Source of the DNA: JBGTKH01 sp041744735
GTDB taxonomy: Bacteria > Planctomycetota > Planctomycetia > Pirellulales > Pirellulaceae
Assembly (NCBI GenBank): GCA_041744735.1
Contig: JBGTKH010000380.1
Span: 1 to 14,000, forward strand
Length of the DNA: 14,000 nt
Direction: 5' to 3'
Shown piece after piece: positions 1 to 6,825 of the stretch. The notes under the pieces are model-generated. The model was not told where the DNA came from and did no database searches. It saw only the letters and a program-made list of their open reading frames with translations. Positions within the stretch are counted from its first letter, which is position 1; every line of letters starts with the position of its first letter. Position numbers and translations under genes: made by a program.

Positions 1-249
1 AAACGGCGCGGGCCGACGTTCGACCGGCGGCGAGCCGTAGCTGTCAAATCCGCTGGGTGCGGTCGGCTGCGAATTGCCGGCGGGTGACGCTTGTCGCGCT
101 GGAACGTCTTGAATGCTGCCGCACTGCGGACATTTTGCTTGACGCCCCGCCGCGCTCTCAGGCACCTTTAACATGCGGCCGCAATCCCGGCAAGCAAACT
201 CAATTGCGCCGGCGGCGGAGGGACTAAAACCGAATGGGGAACTGCTCAT
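1..249 (-). CDS. Zinc-ribbon protein, N-terminal part (runs off left end)
   Basis: Read leftward from an ATG at 249, this frame stays open to position 1, giving the first 83 residues. Two CxxC pairs (C20/C23 and C40/C43) are separated by 16 residues, with a Lys-Val-Pro and a Gly-Arg-Gln-Ala-Lys-Cys-Pro pattern between them. This is the small zinc-ribbon seen at the N-terminus of many planctomycete proteins, which often continue into a Pro/Ser-rich linker and then membrane or GYF-like domains. From residue 50 onward the sequence is rich in Pro, Ser, Gly and Ala, which fits such a linker. The ribosome-binding site is weak (an AGG about 7 bases before the ATG). The rest of the protein lies outside the window, so its function cannot be given. 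It follows the DUF4350 gene in the same direction after a 150-base AT-rich gap. Confidence 0.65.
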   Translation of the reverse strand, partial: MSSSPFGFSPSAAGAIEFACRDCGRMLKVPESAAGRQAKCPQCGSIQDVPARQASPAGNSQPTAPSGFDSYGSPPVERRPAPF

Positions 250-262
250 GCTAGACCTGCAG

Positions 263-400
263 AATTACAAATTACGAATTACAAATTACGAACGGATGGC
301 GAATGATGGAATTGAATTACTCAATTTGAAAACGTTGTCAGTGACGGCAAACTCTGGTGTGGAGCACATGCTTACTCTGAATTCGTAATTTGCAATTCGT
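263..400. repeat. AT-rich tandem and inverted repeat between genes
   Basis: A 14-base unit (AATTACAAATTACG) is repeated in tandem at 263-276 and 277-290. The stretch 274-292 recurs in inverted orientation at 382-400 with 18 of 19 bases matching, so the two arms flank about 90 bases (293-381). The AT-richness stands out against the surrounding GC-rich genes. The right arm ends at the stop codon of the DUF4350 gene. No gene is supported in the gap. It may be a small dispersed intergenic element or a structured 3' untranslated region; nothing here identifies it further. Confidence 0.6.
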
Positions 401-1635
401 CATTTCTTGTCGCGGTGACTTACCCCGGAATCTCGCTTCACGTGCTGATGATAGTACGCTAATCGGCTGCGCGCGTAGGCCTGGTCGCCGGTGCGGGCGA
501 GCAGTTCGCCGAGCGCGTGAATGTGTTTGGCGAAGTCCGATCGTCCTTCGGGCGGCAACTCGCGCGGGCGGCCAAAGATTGGGAACACGGCGAAGCAGAG
601 CACGATCCCGGCAACGCTCACGTGCAACAGAATCACGTTCATCGGCCAGGTAGTAAACATGTCCAGCCAACTTGGAAACTTGTTGACGGGCTCGCGTTTT
701 AGAATGGCTGGTCCGCCATCGCCGCTTTCCAAAAACACGACCTGCTGGCCCGGCTGGCCGCATTCTTCGATCAGCTTGCCGGCCAATTGACGATGTTGGT
801 GGTTGACCAGCGGGACGTTCAACACAAACGAGCCGTTGGCCACAACGATGACCTCGCCGTTCCACCAAGCATCGTCCGTTACACGGCTGACCAATACGTC
901 GCCGTCGGACTGCAACAGCGTTTCGACGTAAGGCAGCGCCTGTGTTTCACCTTTCGGCATGTCGGCTTCTTCGGGCACGTCCAATCGGCCTTCGATTTTG
1001 ATCTCGACTTTCAACGCATCCAGTGGCGCGCCGGCGGCGCGCAGTTCATCGACCCATTTGCCTTGCAGAGTGCGCACATCGCGTGCGGGGCGATCACGGC
1101 GCATGGTGAACCAGCGGCAGTATTCTTCCTTAGGCATGTCCACACGTTCGGCCGCGTGATCGGCCTTCGCGCTGGCCAGACGGCGGGCGATCACTGAGGC
1201 TTGTTCCGCCGACGCGCCGGTCTGAACCTTTTCCCAGTATGTCGCCGCGGCGTCGTAATCGCGGCCGACGTAGATCAATTTGCGGCTGGAATTTTCGTGC
1301 AACCACTCTTCAAACCACGCGCGTTGCTCGGCGGTCGGCGGCTGGAAATCATCGGGAGTCCACACAATCACGTCGGCCTTTTTCAGTTTCGGAGAGAGCC
1401 GATGCCAGGTTGTCACGTTATGCCCCGCCTGCTCGAAGATACCCGCCAGCACCGCCGTGCCGTTGACACTGCTGCCTCCCAAAGTGCCGCGCCGTTTACC
1501 GTACGTAGAATCGACATCGCTGGGACCGCCGCAGCCGGCGAACGTGAATACTCCGAGTAAAAGCAGCAGGATTGACGATACGGAGCAAACTGAGTTTCGG
1601 TTTGAAAATGAGGACGAGGAATTCAAGCCGCTCAC
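400..1635 (-). CDS. DUF4350-domain lipoprotein with C-terminal membrane segment
   Basis: About 411 residues if the GTG at 1635 is the start; a TTG at 1626 preceded by GGTGAG is equally plausible. The frame is open up to 1899, but the extra 88 codons translate hairpin repeats and are probably not coding. The N-terminus has a hydrophobic stretch (Ile-Leu5-Gly-Val-Phe) ending in Phe-Ala-Gly-Cys, a lipobox with the cysteine at residue 35, so the protein is probably lipid-anchored. The following region matches the DUF4350 pattern: a Gly-rich start (GTLGGSSVNG), Trp-His-Arg-Leu, then hydrophobic VIVW followed by TPDDF and a Trp-Phe-Glu-Glu-Trp-Leu helix. A second membrane segment lies at roughly residues 332-355, followed by a basic tail. 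In related genomes DUF4350 proteins occur with DUF4129, MoxR ATPase and DUF58 proteins; here the DUF4129 gene lies just upstream. The biochemical role is unknown. Confidence 0.75.
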   Translation of the reverse strand: MSGLNSSSSFSNRNSVCSVSSILLLLLGVFTFAGCGGPSDVDSTYGKRRGTLGGSSVNGTAVLAGIFEQAGHNVTTWHRLSPKLKKADVIVWTPDDFQPPTAEQRAWFEEWLHENSSRKLIYVGRDYDAAATYWEKVQTGASAEQASVIARRLASAKADHAAERVDMPKEEYCRWFTMRRDRPARDVRTLQGKWVDELRAAGAPLDALKVEIKIEGRLDVPEEADMPKGETQALPYVETLLQSDGDVLVSRVTDDAWWNGEVIVVANGSFVLNVPLVNHQHRQLAGKLIEECGQPGQQVVFLESGDGGPAILKREPVNKFPSWLDMFTTWPMNVILLHVSVAGIVLCFAVFPIFGRPRELPPEGRSDFAKHIHALGELLARTGDQAYARSRLAYYHQHVKRDSGVSHRDKK

Positions 1636-1655
1636 CACCGGGCTCGTCCCGGTGG
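1635..1655. repeat. Hairpin repeat A1 (8-bp stem, CTCGT loop)
   Basis: Perfect inverted repeat CCACCGGG/CCCGGTGG with a 5-base CTCGT loop, followed by AAGCGTGTTTAG. It belongs to the same family as 1705-1725 and 1826-1846. It overlaps the putative GTG start of the DUF4350 gene. Confidence 0.75.
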
Positions 1656-1704
1656 AAGCGTGTTTAGTAACCCGCAACGTGAACTGCGGATTCAATTCTC
1701 GCCA

Positions 1705-1725
1705 CCACGGAGCTTGCCTCCGTGG
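1705..1725. repeat. Hairpin repeat A2 (8-bp stem, CTTGC loop)
   Basis: Perfect inverted repeat CCACGGAG/CTCCGTGG with a CTTGC loop, followed by AGCGGTGTTT. Compared with A3 read in the same sense, the stem has one paired change (A-T for G-C), so pairing is preserved. Confidence 0.75.
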
Positions 1726-1825
1726 AGCGGTGTTTCCGCCGCGCGAAACAGCGCTCGACCGCGACAAGCCCGACCGTGGCGAAGAAGGGAACGAATTTGT
1801 CGCGCTCTGGTTTCCAAACATGATT

Positions 1826-1846
1826 CCACGGGGACGAGCCCCGTGG
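1826..1846. repeat. Hairpin repeat A3 (inverted copy)
   Basis: Perfect inverted repeat CCACGGGG/CCCCGTGG with an ACGAG loop on the + strand, which is CTCGT on the - strand. On the - strand it is followed by AATCATGTTTGG, matching the AAGCGTGTTTAG flank of A1. It is therefore an inverted copy of the same element. Confidence 0.75.
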
Positions 1847-1895
1847 TGATCAAATGAAGCGGGTCGACTGTGATCATTCAGACTCGCGCGAGGTT

Positions 1896-2789
1896 TCATC
1901 CTGCTGCCCCCTGTTCCACGATCTGATGAAAGTCATCCAACCCGCGCCAGCATTGTTCGAACCGTTCGCGGTCCAGACGATGCTGGCCGAAGAATACGTC
2001 CTCGAAGGCGATCATCGTGGTTTCGACCAGCGGCATTAACGGGCCGCGCGAGCGGACTTCCCATAGATATTGCCGATTCGTCTTTCCTTTGGCTAGGCGA
2101 ATCAAATGGTGTTTGTCCATCTCTACAAGTAAATAACTGTACAAGTAGATGACAGCTTCGCCGAAGTTGCCCGCTTCGTAATGCCGGCGCGCTTCGGCCA
2201 ACAAATCGCTCTGTGGGCGTTTGACTTGGAAGGGAAGGTTCTCGATACGGTCGATGTCGCCGCGCGGATCCACCTCCTGCGTTGCGCCGGAAGAAACGGC
2301 GTCGCGCGATTCGCGTTTCAGAAAAGCCCACACAAGAAACCACACCAGCAGTGCAAAGAGAACGATCATCAGCAAGTAGAATATCGCCTGCAAGATGTTC
2401 CAGAACACCGAGCCGGATGTGTTCACGGTGGTGGGCGCGGTCGTCGTCGGCTGGCTTTCCCAGTCGGATGAACGGTTGACAGGATCGGAGGCATCGTCGG
2501 CAGCTCGCACGTTCAGCCGCCGCAGGTCGTCGGTCTCCGAATCGTACCAGGGGAATTTGGTCTTGCCTTGCAGGGATTCGCGCCCGGCGTCGACGGCCCG
2601 CTGACCACTTAATTCGTCGGCGCTGACTGACGGGACCGTTATTACCACCGAAAGCAGCACGAGCAACGCTGCCTTTGCCAATGACCCGATTGATGAAATC
2701 GTCCCCTGCTGGCAGGGGCCTTGCGTCATCGGCAATATGACGGTCAGTATTCGCATGGCGTATATGCCGATCGTATCCCAGTGCATCAT
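1896..2789 (-). CDS. DUF4129-domain membrane protein
   Basis: 297 residues. Residues about 38-57 form a signal-like hydrophobic segment ending in Ser-Ala-Asp. A Ser/Thr/Asp-rich region with no clear fold follows, then a strong membrane helix at about 132-156 with a Lys-Arg-Glu cytoplasmic edge. Residues about 198-285 match the DUF4129 pattern: EARRHYEAGNFGEAV, a Tyr-rich helix with LLVEMD, the GKTNRQYL motif (235-242) and a Phe-Glu-Asp-Val-Phe-Phe-Gly stretch. DUF4129 is found at the C-terminus of bacterial transglutaminase-like membrane proteins and in MoxR/DUF58 clusters; here it stands alone without the transglutaminase core. The ATG overlaps the stop codon of the preceding membrane protein (ATGA), which indicates translational coupling. 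A second ATG follows at once. Its enzymatic role, if any, is unknown. Confidence 0.8.
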   Translation of the reverse strand: MMHWDTIGIYAMRILTVILPMTQGPCQQGTISSIGSLAKAALLVLLSVVITVPSVSADELSGQRAVDAGRESLQGKTKFPWYDSETDDLRRLNVRAADDASDPVNRSSDWESQPTTTAPTTVNTSGSVFWNILQAIFYLLMIVLFALLVWFLVWAFLKRESRDAVSSGATQEVDPRGDIDRIENLPFQVKRPQSDLLAEARRHYEAGNFGEAVIYLYSYLLVEMDKHHLIRLAKGKTNRQYLWEVRSRGPLMPLVETTMIAFEDVFFGQHRLDRERFEQCWRGLDDFHQIVEQGAAG

Positions 2790-3673
2790 GTCAGCTTACT
2801 CATCAGCCGATTCGCTTCGGCGCGCAGACGCAGTTCGACTTCCCAGCCTTCCTGCCGGATGCGCACGTCCAGGTAACTGAGGAACCGCACCACCGTAAAG
2901 TAAAGCGCCACAATCCACATGGACAGCGGCAGGAAAAACTGAACCATCAGCGGGCCTTGCAGCCAATAGTCGAACACCACGGCGGCCATGAACGTCACCA
3001 CTCCGTACACAGCCACAACCAGACACAGGCCGACCATCATCGAGCAGAACCCGCGCACAAACAGATCGCCGCCGCTGGGTCCGTGCAAGAACGCACTGCG
3101 GCGGCCGATGGTCATGGTCGTGCGGTCGGCGGCCCGCAGCGGGTTTCGTTCCAGCAGAATGATCTCGTTCATAAACGGCCGAATCGATCGCAGAATGGCG
3201 GCGTACAAGGCCAAACCCGGTAGCAGCAACACTTCGACAAACAGCGTCGAGTCCGAATAGTCGTGGATCACCAGCGCCAACAGACAGGCGGGCGCGATCC
3301 CGCGGACGATCAACTGGCACCACAAGATGCGGGGCGAAAGTTTGGCCACGTCTTTGACCACCTGCCAGATTCTGGGGCGTTCTAGGAACACGGATTGACC
3401 CAAATACGACGTCGCGAATAACGACGCCAGCGGAGCCTCGATAAAAACCAGCAGCGTCATCGTCCAGACGTAGCGGAATGGAAAAGTTTCGTCGTAATTT
3501 ACATCCGCGATCCAGCCGATCAGCAACTGATTCAGCACCATCAGCGGAGCCATGCCCAACAGGAACGCCAACGACAGCGGCCCGATGTACGCGTGCAGCA
3601 CGTGTAGCGACAGGTCAAGCACCTCGAGCATGCCGCGTTCGCGAACGCCGATGCGTGTCTTATCGAGCTGCAC
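2786..3673 (-). CDS. Multi-pass membrane protein of unknown function
   Basis: 295 residues, with about five or six hydrophobic segments (roughly 30-55, 68-90, 123-138, 145-162, 210-235 and 243-265). The C-terminus holds a conserved-looking SYLDVRIRQEGWEVEL stretch (266-281); an Arg-Ile-Arg-x-Glu-Gly motif after the last helix is common in large-family membrane proteins encoded near RDD and SpoIIM genes. The start is a GTG at 3673, supported by a strong GGAGG seven bases upstream. This start lies inside the end of the SpoIIM-like gene (14-bp overlap), and the stop overlaps the DUF4129 start, so the gene sits tightly within an operon. I do not recognise a named domain. A scaffold or transport-related role together with its neighbours is possible but not shown. 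Confidence 0.7.
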   Translation of the reverse strand: MQLDKTRIGVRERGMLEVLDLSLHVLHAYIGPLSLAFLLGMAPLMVLNQLLIGWIADVNYDETFPFRYVWTMTLLVFIEAPLASLFATSYLGQSVFLERPRIWQVVKDVAKLSPRILWCQLIVRGIAPACLLALVIHDYSDSTLFVEVLLLPGLALYAAILRSIRPFMNEIILLERNPLRAADRTTMTIGRRSAFLHGPSGGDLFVRGFCSMMVGLCLVVAVYGVVTFMAAVVFDYWLQGPLMVQFFLPLSMWIVALYFTVVRFLSYLDVRIRQEGWEVELRLRAEANRLMSKLT

Positions 3674-4655
3674 TGATCGGCCTCCAGGGGAATCCTAGAA
3701 TCACGAAATAGAACATCAGCAGGCCGCTGGACATGACTGCCACACCTTGCTTCAGCAAGTCCGGCGCACCGGTTGGCGATAAGAAGCCTTCGATCAGCGC
3801 CGCCAGAAAGAACATCACCATCGCCGATCCCATGATCGGCAGCGCGTACTCCGCCGTTTTGCGCAACGAACCCTCGCGCGTGAAACCGCCGGTTGAGATC
3901 CACGACATGCCTAGCCGCAAACCCGACCCCGCCGACAACACGATGGCCGTCAACTCAAATGGTCCGTGGGCCGTGACGAATTGAAAAAAATGTTTTCCGG
4001 CGCCGCCGTCATACACCTCGGGCCGAGCCATGTATCCAAACGCGGCACCCAACAGTCCCGCGTTGAAGATCGTCGTTAGTAAACCGGGGATCACCAGTAG
4101 TCCGGTCGCGAAACACGTCAAGCCGATGCCCGTGTTGTGCTGAATATAAAACGCCGCCATGAAGAAGTTCTCTTCGGGGTTGCGGCCCTCGATGGGGTTT
4201 CTGAAATTCTCTTCCAATTCCGTAATGCCGTCGGTGGACAGCACATGCTCGGCGTACTCCGGCCATAATGCCTGGGAGTAGGCCAAGATCGCCGACAAGA
4301 TGAAGATTCCCCAAAACAGACAAAACGCGAGTTGCACGCAGCGGTCGTTGAACACGCGCTGCGGCACGTCGACCAGCAACACGCGGCCCCATTCGCCGAT
4401 GTCGAACGTGCGGCTGCGGAAGAGTTGGTTGTGCGCGCGGCCGACTAATCGATGCAAATACTGCACCGTGTTGGGCGGCAACTGATATGCGTCGGCCAGC
4501 GCCAGATCAGCGCACGCGGCGCGGTACAGCGCGGCGAACTTGGAGACGGTCGCAGCACCCATGTCGCGTTTGCGGCGCGTCTGCATCTCCTGACACAAGC
4601 GTTCCAGCTCGTGCCAGTTGCGGCGGCGGCGTTCCAGTAGTTCAGCAACTTTCAC
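3660..4655 (-). CDS. Stage II sporulation protein M-like (SpoIIM/DUF95) membrane protein
   Basis: 331 residues. An N-terminal helical cytoplasmic region (1-105, Arg-rich start) is followed by hydrophobic segments near 108-126, 178-210, 233-250, 272-292 and 303-322. The hallmark of the family is clear: HGPFELTAIVLSAGSGLRLG at 230-249, plus an Asn-Asn-like FNAGLLGAAFGY stretch. In Bacillus, SpoIIM is part of the engulfment complex with SpoIID and SpoIIP. In non-sporulating bacteria the family is often found beside RDD proteins and MoxR clusters with unknown function, so 'sporulation' in the name should not be read literally. It starts with GTG, overlapping the RDD stop codon as GTGA, and its 3' end overlaps the next membrane gene by 14 bp. 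Confidence 0.85.
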   Translation of the reverse strand: MKVAELLERRRRNWHELERLCQEMQTRRKRDMGAATVSKFAALYRAACADLALADAYQLPPNTVQYLHRLVGRAHNQLFRSRTFDIGEWGRVLLVDVPQRVFNDRCVQLAFCLFWGIFILSAILAYSQALWPEYAEHVLSTDGITELEENFRNPIEGRNPEENFFMAAFYIQHNTGIGLTCFATGLLVIPGLLTTIFNAGLLGAAFGYMARPEVYDGGAGKHFFQFVTAHGPFELTAIVLSAGSGLRLGMSWISTGGFTREGSLRKTAEYALPIMGSAMVMFFLAALIEGFLSPTGAPDLLKQGVAVMSSGLLMFYFVILGFPWRPISAAR

Positions 4656-5659
4656 CAGCGTGCTCCCCCGGTCTTGATCTCAATATCCTCAAGCCTCATG
4701 CCGGACATCTGCTCCTGAGGCAGCGGCGGCGCCGTGAAATTCGGAAACGGTTCGCTGGCCGGCGCGGGATGGGTGCCGAAAGGCGACGACGGCGCGTTCC
4801 ACTGGTCGTCCGTGGCGCGATCGGCAATGAACGCGCGATAGTACAACGCGCACAGCAGCAGATCGTGACTCGTATCGGCCGGCAAGCCAAACTCGCGCAA
4901 CAGTGGCTCGCCTAAATGCCGCGCGATTTCACGTCGGCGCGGGAGAGAGAAGAACCGACGGCGTTCCACGTAGGTCGCCAAGGTGCGTGCCAAGCTGCGG
5001 CTGATCTGATAATTCACCGGCAAATACTCCGACAATTGTGCGGCCCGCGGATCATCCAAGCGTGCAACTCCCATCAGCCAACTTTTCTCCTCAATGACCA
5101 CCATCGTGCTGCAGACAATGTCTCCCAAACGTTGAAACCGCCGGTTCATCGTCATCGTCACCAAACCAATCATTAACGTGGGAATCAGCATCAGTCGGAT
5201 CGGCTCCTCCAGCGGTTCTCCGAACGCGTCGCCAAATAGCGGCAAAGCCATGGGCGGCATGAAATCCACCAGCCGCAGCAGATTCCGCATCACCGCTTGC
5301 AGTCCGTTGATCGGTTGTCCGCTGACACTCAGAACGCGAATTCCCATCACCCACTTACCGGGCGTTTGGCCGTTCATGTACGTTTCAAACAAGCCGCCAT
5401 AAAACCATTGCAGCACGAACCAGGCCAAGAATATGGTGGCCATCAGCGCGACGCCCATGCTCACGCCCGCGAACGCCGACAACGACGCGATCATCGTAAC
5501 CACGAACACCAGCGCTCCAAAAATGGCGGCCCGAATGGCAAAGTCAATCAGATAGGCCGGCAAGCGTCGAAACGGGCCCGCGACCTGATATTGGAACGCG
5601 ATGTTCTCGGGCGTCACGACCTCGACCGTCGCGTCGATTTGATATTCTTCGCTGGACAT
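4652..5659 (-). CDS. RDD-family membrane protein
   Basis: 335 residues from the ATG at 5659. The frame is open further to 5863, but that part translates two hairpin repeats, and the family homology begins just after the chosen start. The RDD pattern is clear: RRLPAYLIDF (31-40), a membrane segment at 41-65 and another at 67-90, then NGQTPGKWVMGIRV (96-109), RNLLRLVD (125-132) and RFQRLGDIVCSTMVV (174-188). The C-terminal 140 residues are soluble, with a helical charged part and a Pro-rich tail, and are not part of the RDD core. RDD proteins are small transport-related or regulatory membrane proteins, some linked to ion homeostasis. It is the first gene of the leftward cluster; the ribosome-binding site is weak, so the exact start is less certain. 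Confidence 0.83.
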   Translation of the reverse strand: MSSEEYQIDATVEVVTPENIAFQYQVAGPFRRLPAYLIDFAIRAAIFGALVFVVTMIASLSAFAGVSMGVALMATIFLAWFVLQWFYGGLFETYMNGQTPGKWVMGIRVLSVSGQPINGLQAVMRNLLRLVDFMPPMALPLFGDAFGEPLEEPIRLMLIPTLMIGLVTMTMNRRFQRLGDIVCSTMVVIEEKSWLMGVARLDDPRAAQLSEYLPVNYQISRSLARTLATYVERRRFFSLPRRREIARHLGEPLLREFGLPADTSHDLLLCALYYRAFIADRATDDQWNAPSSPFGTHPAPASEPFPNFTAPPLPQEQMSGMRLEDIEIKTGGARW

Positions 5660-5751
5660 GAAGTTCGGCGTCCATCCCTTAGCGGGGTCGTTGATTTGCT
5701 GACGAAGTACAATTATTCGCCAAGTCGCGCCGCTCCGCAAGCACATGTAGC

Positions 5752-5770
5752 CCGGTCTCTCCGAGACCGG
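5752..5770. repeat. Hairpin repeat B1 (8-bp stem, TCC loop)
   Basis: Perfect inverted repeat CCGGTCTC/GAGACCGG with a TCC loop, preceded by TGTAGC. It shares its TCC loop and layout with the hairpins at 6747-6763, 6784-6800 and 9657-9675. Confidence 0.65.
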
Positions 5771-5785
5771 AAATCGCGAGCTGTA

Positions 5786-5807
5786 GGTCGGGTCCATTGA
5801 CCCGACC
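5786..5807. repeat. Hairpin repeat, 9-bp stem, CATT loop
   Basis: Perfect inverted repeat GGTCGGGTC/GACCCGACC with a CATT loop, preceded by TGTAG like the hairpin 34 bases to its left. Confidence 0.65.
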
Positions 5808-5960
5808 GATCCGCCCGGAGAACAACGAGTCTCGGATCGGAAAGACTCGCCAACATAAATCAAGCCACTACTCTTGCCTGGGCCGGCAACTTACGTACAA
5901 ATGGGACCATCACGAGCGGCGCGACGGCTTCCGAACCTCCGGCATCAGGAATTGTACAGC

Positions 5961-6692
5961 ATGAAACTCAACGGAAAGACAGCGTTGATCACTGGCGGCG
6001 GATCGGGGATCGGTTTGGGAATTGCAGGAGCCTTGGCGGCGGAAGGGTGCCGCGTGGCCATCGCGGGACGCCGCGAGGAACTAGTGCGACAAGCGGCGGA
6101 AGCGTGGAAAGGCGATCCACCGATTCTGTTTCACGCCGTGGACGTAGCGGACCGCGACAGCGTCAACACGCTCTTTCAATGGGCGTCCAAGCAACTTGGG
6201 CCGATCGACATCCTGGTAAACTCGGCGGGATTGAACATCAAAAACCGCTCGATGGCCGACATGCAGCCCGAACAATGGGATCAAGTGATGGCCGTGAATG
6301 CCACCGGTGCCTACAACTGCATGTACGCCGTGCTGCCGCAGATGCGCGAGCGACGCGACGGGCTGATCATCAACATTTCGTCGATCTCCGGCCTGCGAGC
6401 CTCGGCGCTGGGCGGCGTGGCCTATTGTGCGTCGAAGTTCGCCATGGCCGCGCTCGGCACCGCCGTGGCCAACGAAGACAACAAGCACGGCGTCCGCATC
6501 ACGACGATCTACCCCGGCGAAGTGAACACGCCGATTCTCGAAAACCGCCCCAAACCGGTCAGCGACGAACACAAGGCGGCGATCCTCCAGCCCGATGATT
6601 TCGGTGCCATCGTCGTCGCCATCGCCACGCTGCCACCACGTGCCCACGTGCCGGAACTCGTTATCAAACCGACGTGGCAGGAGTTTGTGTAA
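5961..6692 (+). CDS. Short-chain dehydrogenase/reductase (SDR)
   Basis: 243 residues, a typical length for a classical SDR. The nucleotide-binding motif TGGGSGIG is at 11-18, an Asn-Ser-Ala-Gly variant of NNAG is at 87-90, the structural Asn is at 113, the catalytic Ser is at about 140-141, and YCASK (Tyr155, Lys159) completes the active site. Arg residues after the second strand (AGRR, 36-38) suggest NADP(H) rather than NAD(H). The PGEVNT motif (185-190) follows the usual PG position. The substrate is not evident. The ATG at 5961 is chosen because the Rossmann fold begins right after it; AGGA lies about 10 bases upstream. An in-frame start at 5874 would only add non-conserved residues. The gene is convergent with the next SDR and divergent from the RDD cluster. 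Confidence 0.88.
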   Translation: MKLNGKTALITGGGSGIGLGIAGALAAEGCRVAIAGRREELVRQAAEAWKGDPPILFHAVDVADRDSVNTLFQWASKQLGPIDILVNSAGLNIKNRSMADMQPEQWDQVMAVNATGAYNCMYAVLPQMRERRDGLIINISSISGLRASALGGVAYCASKFAMAALGTAVANEDNKHGVRITTIYPGEVNTPILENRPKPVSDEHKAAILQPDDFGAIVVAIATLPPRAHVPELVIKPTWQEFV

Positions 6693-6746
6693 ATAAAAGG
6701 CTGGTGTTCCATCAAAGATGGATTTGAGGTTTCCAGATTTCGTGGC

Positions 6747-6763
6747 GTAAGCTTCCAGCTTGC
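6747..6763. repeat. Hairpin repeat B2 (7-bp stem, TCC loop)
   Basis: GTAAGCT/AGCTTGC with a TCC loop and one G-T wobble pair. It lies in the 133-base gap between convergent SDR genes and is mirrored by an inverted copy at 6784-6800. Confidence 0.65.
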
Positions 6764-6783
6764 GATTGCAAAGCGAATCAACG

Positions 6784-6800
6784 GCAAGCAGGATGCTTAC
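6784..6800. repeat. Hairpin repeat B3 (inverted copy of B2)
   Basis: Read on the - strand it is GTAAGCA/TGCTTGC with a TCC loop. Compared with B2 the only two differences are on opposite sides of the loop-closing pair (T-A becomes A-T), so the stem is preserved. The B2/B3 pair could act as a two-way transcription stop between the convergent genes, but neither hairpin is followed by a T-run. Confidence 0.65.
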
Positions 6801-6825
6801 CCCACTTGTCTTGTTTGACGGGGCA

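Larger units (their letters stand above)
1636..1895. other. Repeat-filled spacer between DUF4129 and DUF4350 genes
   Basis: No stop codon interrupts the leftward frame here, so it can be read as an 88-codon extension of the DUF4350 protein. The content argues against coding: three 21-base hairpins of one family lie within about 210 bases, and the predicted peptide has no signal sequence before the real lipoprotein signal. I see no other gene. The spacer may contain the start region or promoter of the DUF4350 gene. Confidence 0.55.
5660..5960. other. Divergent spacer between RDD and SDR genes
   Basis: This 301-base gap separates two divergent genes and must hold their promoters, though I cannot name convincing -35/-10 pairs. 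It contains two perfect hairpins (5752-5770 and 5786-5807), each preceded by TGTAG. The long open frames that cross it in both directions are upstream extensions of the RDD and SDR frames without family similarity. Confidence 0.55.

Noticed and set aside
263..400. Short CRISPR-like array in the AT-rich repeats
   Set aside because: Only two adjacent 14-base units without spacers, plus one inverted copy; no cas genes.
787..1849. Several + strand open frames opposite the DUF4350 gene
   Set aside because: Composition and position show them to be complementary-strand readings of the real gene and of the hairpin repeats.
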